Assembly: GCA_934339215.1 (NCBI GenBank)
Contig: CAKRHU010000017.1
Coordinates: forward strand, 1-12,506
DNA: 12,506 nucleotides
Source: an uncultured Lacticaseibacillus sp.
GTDB lineage: Bacteria > Bacillota > Bacilli > Lactobacillales > Lactobacillaceae
Direction of reading: 5' to 3'
The notes beneath the pieces are model-generated. The model saw only the letters and a list, made by a program, of their open reading frames with translations, did no database searches and was not told where the DNA came from. Shown here piece by piece: positions 8,906-12,506 of the stretch; the stretch's first letter is position 1, and each line of letters begins with the position of its first letter. The position numbers and the translations under genes are program-made.

Positions 8906-10204
8906 ATGACTACCACGATTCGCATTAAAGATGCCGCCCAACACGTTGATGAAGAAGTCCAAATCAACGCGTGGCTGACAGACAAACGCTCCAGCGGCAA
9001 AATTGCCTTTTTACAATTGCGCGATGGCTCGGCCTTTTTCCAAGGGGTCGTGTTGAAAAACGCGGTGTCTGAAGAAGTGTTTGCCACTGCCAAAGAATTA
9101 CACCAAGAAACATCGATGACCATCACCGGCACGATCCACGAAGATAGCCGCAGTCATTTCGGTTATGAAATCCAAGTCTCCGACATCAAAGTGGTGGGGA
9201 CTTCTGAAGATTATCCGATCACCCCTAAAGAACACGGGATCGAATTCTTGTTGGATCACCGCCATCTGTGGTTGCGTTCCAAGCGCCAATTCGCCATTCA
9301 ACAAATTCGCAACGAAATGATCCGCGCCACTTATGAATTCTTCAACAACGAAGGCTTCATTAAGATGGACCCACCGATCCTCACGGGTTCGGCTCCTGAA
9401 GGGACGACGGAATTATTCGAAACCGAATACTTCGAAAAGCCCGCTTACTTATCTCAATCTGGCCAATTGTACGCTGAAGCCGGCGCCATGGCTTATGGCA
9501 AAGTCTTCACTTTCGGCCCAGTGTTCCGTGCTGAAAAATCCAAGACTCGCCGGCACTTGACGGAATTTTGGATGATCGAACCGGAAATGGCCTTCATGCA
9601 TCAAGATGAAAGCTTGAAGATCCAAGAAAACTACATCGCCTTCTTAGTGCAATCTGTCATCGATAACTGCGAATACGAATTGACCTTGATCGATCGCGAT
9701 ATCGACACCTTGAAGAAGTACACCAAGACGCCATTCCCACGCATTCGCTATGATGAAGCCATCGAAATGCTGCAAAAAGCCAACTTTGATGTGAAGTGGG
9801 GCGACGACTTCGGTTCTCCTGAAGAATCCTACTTGTCTGAACAATTCGAGCAACCTGTGTTTGTGTTGAACTATCCGAAAGCCATCAAGCCATTTTACAT
9901 GTTGCCTGAAGAAGGCCGCGATGATACTTATGTCTGCGCGGACTTGTTGGCCCCAGAAGGTTATGGCGAAATCATCGGCGGTTCCGAACGTGAAGTCGAT
10001 TATGATAAGCTCAAAGCGCAAATCGAAGCCAAAGGGTTATCTTTGGATGAATACGAATGGTATTTGGACTTGCGTAAATATGGCAGTGTGCCGCATTCAG
10101 GCTTTGGCTTAGGGTTTGAACGGGCGATCACTTGGATCTGCCACTTGGATCACTTGCGCGAAGCGATCCCATTCCCACGGATGATCAACCGCATCAAGCC
10201 GTGA
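8906..10204 (+). CDS. asnS: Asparaginyl-tRNA synthetase (AsnRS)
   Basis: This class IIb aminoacyl-tRNA synthetase joins asparagine to tRNA-Asn. It has 432 residues, typical for bacterial AsnRS. The N-terminal OB-fold anticodon-binding domain spans about residues 1-110 (VNEEVQ-like start, then [22 protein letters not shown]). The catalytic domain has motif 1 around [18 protein letters not shown], motif 2 [15 protein letters not shown] with Arg208, and motif 3 GLGFERAI with Arg406. The run [14 protein letters not shown] and YLSQSGQLY distinguish AsnRS from AspRS. The ATG at 8906 follows AGAGGAGA (8890-8897). No T-box leader can sit in the 25-bp gap before it, so any such control would act on the whole dinG-aspB unit. 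The last codons overlap the left end of a long palindrome (10193-10593). Identification is firm. Confidence 0.97.
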   Translation: MTTTIRIKDAAQHVDEEVQINAWLTDKRSSGKIAFLQLRDGSAFFQGVVLKNAVSEEVFATAKELHQETSMTITGTIHEDSRSHFGYEIQVSDIKVVGTSEDYPITPKEHGIEFLLDHRHLWLRSKRQFAIQQIRNEMIRATYEFFNNEGFIKMDPPILTGSAPEGTTELFETEYFEKPAYLSQSGQLYAEAGAMAYGKVFTFGPVFRAEKSKTRRHLTEFWMIEPEMAFMHQDESLKIQENYIAFLVQSVIDNCEYELTLIDRDIDTLKKYTKTPFPRIRYDEAIEMLQKANFDVKWGDDFGSPEESYLSEQFEQPVFVLNYPKAIKPFYMLPEEGRDDTYVCADLLAPEGYGEIIGGSEREVDYDKLKAQIEAKGLSLDEYEWYLDLRKYGSVPHSGFGLGFERAITWICHLDHLREAIPFPRMINRIKP

Positions 10205-10209
10205 TCACA

Positions 10210-10246
10210 AAAGGGCCAAGACTGTCATTGTCTTGGCTCTTTGTTT
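10210..10246 (+). terminator. Rho-independent terminator after asnS
   Basis: A 13-bp stem with one G-T wobble (AAAGGGCCAAGAC, 10210-10222, with GTCTTGGCTCTTT, 10230-10242) closes a 7-base loop and runs into TTTGTTT. It begins six bases after the asnS stop, so it likely ends the dinG-ypmB-aspB-asnS transcript. It also lies inside the left arm of the larger palindrome. Confidence 0.88.
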
Positions 10247-10340
10247 ATCTCCTGGGCTTGGGCACGAAAATCGGTGGGCGCCAGTTCGTTGGCGGCACTG
10301 CGAAAAATGGGCCAAGTTGCCGGTACGGCCGGCTTCAGAA

Positions 10341-10359
10341 ATCGGCAAAAACCGCCGAT
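10341..10359. repeat. Small perfect hairpin in the left inner part of the palindrome
   Basis: ATCGGC (10341-10346) and GCCGAT (10354-10359) form a perfect 6-bp stem with a 7-base loop. It lies in the stretch where the two large arms stop matching each other, so it would form a side branch. Confidence 0.55.
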
Positions 10360-10371
10360 GTTGTTCCGCCT

Positions 10372-10408
10372 AAAAAACGAGCCAAGAAAACCACTTGTCT
10401 TGTTTTTT
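10372..10408. terminator. Hairpin at palindrome centre, terminator-like on both strands
   Basis: Arms 10372-10386 (AAAAAACGAGCCAAG) and 10394-10408 (CTTGTCTTGTTTTTT) pair over 15 positions with one G-T wobble and one C/T mismatch around a 7-base loop. The A-run before and T-run after give it the look of a bidirectional intrinsic terminator. No minus-strand gene needs one here, so its purpose is unclear; it may be the tip of the long palindrome. Confidence 0.6.
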
Positions 10409-10412
10409 GCCG

Positions 10413-10460
10413 ATGAAATCTGCGGATGCCGCCAAAAACCAGCGTCATCCTTGATTTCAT
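10413..10460. repeat. Two-part hairpin in the right inner part of the palindrome
   Basis: ATGAAATC (10413-10420) pairs perfectly with GATTTCAT (10453-10460); inside, GGATGCCG (10424-10431) pairs with CGTCATCC (10443-10450) with one mismatch. With 10341-10359 and 10372-10408, this gives three hairpins inside the large stem, like a multi-branched junction. Confidence 0.55.
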
Positions 10461-10538
10461 TACCACAGGCAATTGGCCCATTTTTCTCCGTTTGCCAACT
10501 CACTTCCGCCTACCGATTTTCTCGGCAATGCCAGCGCG

Positions 10539-10558
10539 GAGACAAAGAAAGCTGTCTC
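10539..10558. repeat. Short hairpin near right end of the palindrome
   Basis: GAGACA (10539-10544) and TGTCTC (10553-10558) form a 6-bp stem with an 8-base loop. No T-run follows, so it is not a convincing terminator for either strand. Confidence 0.4.
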
Positions 10559-10634
10559 TGACCTGACGTTGGCCGGGTTAGCGACGGCTTGATCAGATGA
10601 TCTTGTAAATGGAATCGATTCGTCAATTATGTTC

Positions 10635-10641
10635 AAAGGAG
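10635..10641 (+). promoter_or_regulatory. Ribosome binding site setting the dnaD start at 10648
   Basis: AAAGGAG lies six bases before ATG 10648. An in-frame ATG at 10609 upstream has no such site and would add 13 residues unlike the family, so 10648 is preferred. A weak promoter-like pair (TTGTAA at 10603-10608, AATTAT about 16 bases on) would start the transcript almost at this site and is not convincing. Confidence 0.75.
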
Positions 10642-10647
10642 TTTTTA

Positions 10648-11259
10648 ATGGCAGATGCTTTAAATAGCTTTTTGCAAACCCGCAATACCAGCTTTTCTGA
10701 TGTGTTGTTTTCACACTTTGCGCAAACGGATCTGACGCAAAGTGAATTTGTGGTGTACTTATTTTTGACACGCTGGGGGCAGACCCATGTGGAAGCGCCT
10801 GAACCGCAAGCTTTAGCCCAAGCGACCAAAATGACGCCAAGTGGGGTATATGCGGCGATCACCAGCTTGATCAATAAACAAGCCATCGCGTTGATCAGCG
10901 TGTCAGACAACGCCGGGCACAGTGTTGATCAATACGACGTGACGCCGTTATTGCGCCGCTTGTTGACGACACCAGAAACCACCACTGAGAAAACATCCAG
11001 TGGCAATGCGTTAGTATTCAATCAAATTGAAATTGAATTTGGCCGGCCGCTTTCGCCAATCGAACAACAAACCATCAGTGATTGGCTCAATATCGACCAT
11101 TATGATGCTGGTGTGATTCAGTTGGCGCTGCGCGAAGCGGTGATCAACCAGAAATATTCCTTGCGCTACATGGATCGCATTTTGATTGCGTGGGAGAAAC
11201 AACACCTGACCACGGTGCAACAGGTGCAAGCTTACCAAGCGCGCCGCGAACAATTGTAA
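10648..11259 (+). CDS. dnaD: DnaD-family replication initiation / restart protein
   Basis: DnaD acts with DnaB and DnaI to load the replicative helicase at oriC and, with PriA, at stalled forks in Firmicutes. From the ATG at 10648 the protein has 203 residues. The N-terminal winged-helix oligomerisation domain (DDBH1) spans about residues 15-105 (FSHFAQTDLTQSEFVVYLFL, then LAQATKMTPSGVYAAITSLI). The C-terminal DDBH2 domain begins around EFGRPLSPIEQQ and ends with RYMDRILIAWEK, which contains the family's Y-x3-I-x3-W motif. The poorly conserved tail of B. subtilis DnaD (about 232 residues) is nearly absent, ending in QAYQARREQL. The next gene, nth, follows with only 12 bases between, as in many Bacilli, where dnaD-nth is conserved. 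No good promoter is evident; transcription must come from the palindrome region or read through from asnS. Confidence 0.92.
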   Translation: MADALNSFLQTRNTSFSDVLFSHFAQTDLTQSEFVVYLFLTRWGQTHVEAPEPQALAQATKMTPSGVYAAITSLINKQAIALISVSDNAGHSVDQYDVTPLLRRLLTTPETTTEKTSSGNALVFNQIEIEFGRPLSPIEQQTISDWLNIDHYDAGVIQLALREAVINQKYSLRYMDRILIAWEKQHLTTVQQVQAYQARREQL

Positions 11260-11265
11260 GGAGGG
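11258..11265 (+). promoter_or_regulatory. Ribosome binding site that identifies a TTG start for nth
   Basis: AAGGAGGG, overlapping the last two bases of the dnaD stop codon, is six bases before TTG 11272. The nearby ATG at 11276 is out of frame, so TTG is the supported start. Confidence 0.8.
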
Positions 11266-11271
11266 ATCGCC

Positions 11272-11925
11272 TTGAATGATGCGTTAGCCGTTGAATTCCT
11301 AAATGCAGTCCTAAAGCAATATCCTGATGCCCAACCGACTTTGGTGGCGCACAGTCCGTTTGAAATTTTGGTGGCGGTGATGTTATCGGCGCAAACCACA
11401 GATCGGGCGGTGAATGCCATCACGCCGAAACTCTTTGCGCAGTATCCAGATGCGGCAGCAATGGCCAAAGCCTCAGCTGAAGACATTGAACCTTATATCG
11501 ACCGGCTTGGTTTGTATCGCAACAAGGCCAAGTACTTGGCGACCATGAGCCGGCAGTTGATGTTGCGCTACGATGGCGTCGTGCCGCAAACTTATCCTGA
11601 ACTAACCGCTTTAGCCGGGATCGGGCGCAAAACGGCGACAGTGGTGCGCACGGATGCCTTTAACATTCCTGGCATTGCCGTGGATACCCATGTGTCGCGG
11701 ATCATCAAAGGGTTTGGCATCGCTGATCCCAAAGCCACGCCTGATCAAATTCAAAAGCGCTTAGAAGCGTTGATGCCTGAAGCTACTTGGATCCAGTTGC
11801 ACCGCGGCTTGATCCGCACTGGGCGTGAATGGCTCAGCGCCCGCGATCCGCAATTTCCTGAGGCTTGGGCCAAATTCAAACCTTATTATCATCCAATTAA
11901 AAAGGAGCGTGCGCATCATGCCTGA
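11272..11925 (+). CDS. nth: Endonuclease III (Nth) lacking the iron-sulfur cluster
   Basis: This bifunctional DNA glycosylase / AP lyase removes oxidised pyrimidines in base excision repair. It has 217 residues, close to the 211 of E. coli Nth, and starts at TTG with a strong ribosome site. The helix-hairpin-helix LAGIGRKTATVV carries catalytic Lys120, and AVDTHVSRI carries Asp138; both have the same numbers as in E. coli. The substrate-pocket helix LLSAQTTD is seen as VMLSAQTTDRAV. The usual C-terminal C-x6-C-x2-C-x5-C, which binds [4Fe-4S], is gone: in the stretch GREWLSARDPQFPEAWAKF the four positions are Leu188, Phe195, Ala198 and about Pro204. The whole protein has no Cys. The fold otherwise looks intact, so it is likely active without a cluster. 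The stop overlaps the comEB start by 8 bp. A MutY-type role is unlikely because the C-terminal NUDIX-like domain is missing. Confidence 0.93.
   Translation: MNDALAVEFLNAVLKQYPDAQPTLVAHSPFEILVAVMLSAQTTDRAVNAITPKLFAQYPDAAAMAKASAEDIEPYIDRLGLYRNKAKYLATMSRQLMLRYDGVVPQTYPELTALAGIGRKTATVVRTDAFNIPGIAVDTHVSRIIKGFGIADPKATPDQIQKRLEALMPEATWIQLHRGLIRTGREWLSARDPQFPEAWAKFKPYYHPIKKERAHHA
11902..11907 (+). promoter_or_regulatory. Ribosome binding site deciding the comEB start
   Basis: AAGGAG lies ten bases before ATG 11918. An in-frame ATG at 11825, deep in nth, would add 31 residues without family likeness and has no ribosome site, so 11918 is the start. Confidence 0.75.
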
Positions 11926-12382
11926 TACCATTCAACCGTCTAAACGTCACGCCCAACGTGAATCTTGGGATCATTATTTTATGAAATTGGCTTTAAATGT
12001 GGCCGAGCGCTCAACTTGTGAACGCGCCACAGTCGGGGCTGTACTGGTCAAAGATCATCGCATCATCGCGACCGGTTATAACGGCAGTATTTCCGGCGAC
12101 CCGCATTGCGATGAAGCGGGGCATTTGATGCGTGATGGTCACTGTATTCGCACGCTGCACGCGGAAATGAATGCCATTTTGCAATGTGCCTTAAATGGGG
12201 TGTCGACCAAAGGGGCCACCGTTTATGTCACGTTTTTCCCTTGTTTGAATTGCACCAAGGCGTTGGTTCAAGCCGGCGTGTCAAAAATTTATTACGCCAA
12301 TGATTATCGCAACGATCCTTATGCGGAAGAATTGTTGGCCAACCATCATGTTGAAGCCGTGCACTTAACTGTGAAGGATTAG
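11918..12382 (+). CDS. comEB: dCMP deaminase family protein (ComEB-like)
   Basis: This 154-residue zinc deaminase is predicted to turn dCMP into dUMP, the precursor of dTMP. The catalytic zinc motif is HAEMN (His81, proton-shuttling Glu83) with PCLNC (Cys109, Cys112). Family landmarks are RESWDHYFMKLA, RSTCERATVGAVLV, GYNGSISGDPHC and YYANDYRNDPYA; the STC and PHC cysteines (34, 64) may belong to a second, structural zinc site as in phage T4 dCMP deaminase. These landmarks separate it from tRNA adenosine deaminase TadA. The name comEB comes from the B. subtilis competence operon, but no comEA or comEC is next to it here. Instead it is coupled to nth by an 8-bp ATGCCTGA overlap, which places nucleotide supply beside pyrimidine repair. 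Members are usually activated by dCTP and inhibited by dTTP; that is family knowledge, not seen here. Confidence 0.92.
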   Translation: MPDTIQPSKRHAQRESWDHYFMKLALNVAERSTCERATVGAVLVKDHRIIATGYNGSISGDPHCDEAGHLMRDGHCIRTLHAEMNAILQCALNGVSTKGATVYVTFFPCLNCTKALVQAGVSKIYYANDYRNDPYAEELLANHHVEAVHLTVKD

Positions 12383-12413
12383 CGATACAAAACTTTTGCG
12401 ATACAAAACTTTT
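12382..12413. repeat. Two perfect tandem copies of a 16-bp repeat after comEB
   Basis: GCGATACAAAACTTTT occurs at 12382-12397 and again at 12398-12413, head to tail without a gap; the first copy begins at the last base of the comEB stop. Each unit holds a small dyad, CAAAA-C-TTTT(G). The placement just upstream of a promoter suggests a paired protein-binding site, but a simple slippage duplication is equally possible. Confidence 0.85.
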
Positions 12414-12419
12414 ACAACC

Positions 12420-12433
12420 AATTGCTTGCAATT
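12420..12433. promoter_or_regulatory. Interrupted palindrome over the -35 box, possible operator
   Basis: AATTGC (12420-12425) and GCAATT (12428-12433) form a perfect 6+6 dyad with a TT spacer, covering the -35 element of the promoter below. A dimeric repressor could bind here. I do not recognise the regulator. Confidence 0.5.
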
Positions 12434-12454
12434 AAATACAGTAAGCGTTATCAT
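12426..12454 (+). promoter_or_regulatory. Sigma-A-type promoter for a gene or RNA beyond the window
   Basis: TTGCAA (12426-12431) and TATCAT (12449-12454) are separated by exactly 17 bases; each differs little from consensus (TTGACA, TATAAT). Transcription would start near 12461, rightward. Confidence 0.65.
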
Positions 12455-12460
12455 GTTCTC

Positions 12461-12506
12461 GAATTCAAGGTGGAGATAGCAACTTAGCGCACGTTGCTTG
12501 AAACTC
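12461..12506 (+). other. Start of a foldable leader or small RNA, cut by window end
   Basis: Downstream of the promoter, TTCAA (12464-12468) pairs with TTGAA (12498-12502) and GCAAC (12479-12483) with GTTGC (12493-12497), leaving a 10-base bulge GGTGGAGATA on one side. No start codon with a properly spaced ribosome site is seen. It could begin a riboswitch or T-box leader or a non-coding RNA; the window ends before this can be told. Confidence 0.4.

Larger units (their letters stand above)
10193..10593. repeat. Long imperfect palindrome (~400 bp inverted repeat) between asnS and dnaD
   Basis: Matched blocks on the two sides share one centre, 10393-10394. Pairs: ATCAAGCCGT (10193-10202) with 10584-10593, 10 of 10; GGCCAA (10214-10219) with 10569-10574; TCTTTGT (10238-10244) with 10542-10548; GAAAATCGGTGGGCG (10266-10280) with 10507-10521, 14 of 15; GTTGGC (10288-10293) with 10494-10499; GAAAAATGGGCCAA (10302-10315) with 10473-10486, 14 of 14, followed by TTGCC with GGCAA. 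Between blocks the similarity is lower. The constant centre shows this is one structure rather than chance short repeats. The left arm includes the last asnS codons and the asnS terminator. No transposase or clear target duplication is seen. It could be a miniature inverted-repeat element, an old inverted duplication, or a structured RNA gene. Confidence 0.85.

Noticed and set aside
8462..8962. Minus-strand open frame of 166 codons under aspB
   Set aside because: It is antisense to the well-conserved aspB and asnS start, with composition of a shadow frame.
10225..10561. Open frames of about 92-106 codons on both strands in the asnS-dnaD gap
   Set aside because: They lie wholly inside the palindrome, mirror each other, have no ribosome site and show no domain-like sequence; open frames on both strands are expected there.
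10193..10593. Complete insertion sequence or CRISPR array in the gap
   Set aside because: No transposase reading frame, no target-site duplication that I can find, and no regularly spaced direct repeats.
10612..10621. 10-bp perfect palindrome GAATCGATTC before dnaD as an operator
   Set aside because: A single 10-bp palindrome is not rare enough, and it falls in the possible outer extension of the long inverted repeat.
10603..10635. dnaD promoter (TTGTAA with AATTAT, 16-base spacer)
   Set aside because: The implied start point falls on the ribosome binding site, and the -10 matches only four of six bases.
10609..10647. Longer DnaD start at ATG 10609
   Set aside because: No ribosome site, and the extra residues are unlike DnaD; ATG 10648 has AAAGGAG at the right distance.
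10460..10840. Minus-strand open frame of 126 codons
   Set aside because: It overlaps the 5' part of dnaD in antisense and the right arm of the palindrome; no start signal and no family likeness.
11825..11917. Longer ComEB start inside nth
   Set aside because: It would overlap nth by 100 bp without a ribosome site; the family N-terminus fits ATG 11918.
11918..12382. TadA (tRNA adenosine deaminase) identity
   Set aside because: The RSTCERATVG, GYNGSISGDPHC and DYRNDPYA landmarks are those of dCMP deaminase; TadA has other surrounding motifs.

Overview
The window is a chromosomal housekeeping segment of a low-to-mid GC Gram-positive bacterium. By protein character and gene order (rexB-rexA, dinG-ypmB-aspB-asnS, dnaD-nth), it most resembles Lactobacillaceae, possibly a Lacticaseibacillus-like lineage. 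This placement is from memory of family features; no search was run. All eight complete genes and the one partial gene lie on the + strand, and base composition looks even (roughly half GC by eye). There is no phage gene, transposase, CRISPR array, tRNA or rRNA.

Layout: (1) 1-4393, the 3' end of rexB and all of rexA, the two subunits of the AddAB/RexAB recombination nuclease, overlapping by 8 bp. (2) 4425-10204, dinG (exonuclease plus helicase-like), ypmB (membrane-anchored PepSY-like protein), aspB (aminotransferase) and asnS (asparaginyl-tRNA synthetase), tightly packed and closed by a strong hairpin terminator at 10210-10246. (3) 10205-10647, a 443-bp gap that is not plain spacer. Nearly all of it belongs to one long imperfect palindrome centred on about 10393, with three further hairpins at its middle. 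(4) 10648-12382, dnaD (replication restart), nth (endonuclease III) and comEB (dCMP deaminase), coupled by overlaps or short gaps with strong ribosome binding sites. (5) 12383-12506, a regulatory region with a 16-bp tandem repeat, a dyad over a good sigma-A-like promoter, and the start of a foldable leader for a gene beyond the window.

Functional theme: genome maintenance (break repair by RexAB, DinG nuclease, replication restart by DnaD, oxidised-pyrimidine repair by Nth) with pyrimidine nucleotide supply (ComEB) and Asp/Asn metabolism for translation (AspB, AsnS).

The two most interesting observations: first, three proteins from families that classically carry a [4Fe-4S] cluster (AddB/RexB, DinG, Nth) all lack the cluster cysteines here, and Nth has no cysteine at all while keeping both catalytic residues. 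Second, the long asnS-dnaD palindrome has matched blocks that all share one centre and reach into the last codons of asnS, which suggests an old inverted duplication or a mobile/structured element. I see no clear new defence or biosynthetic system.
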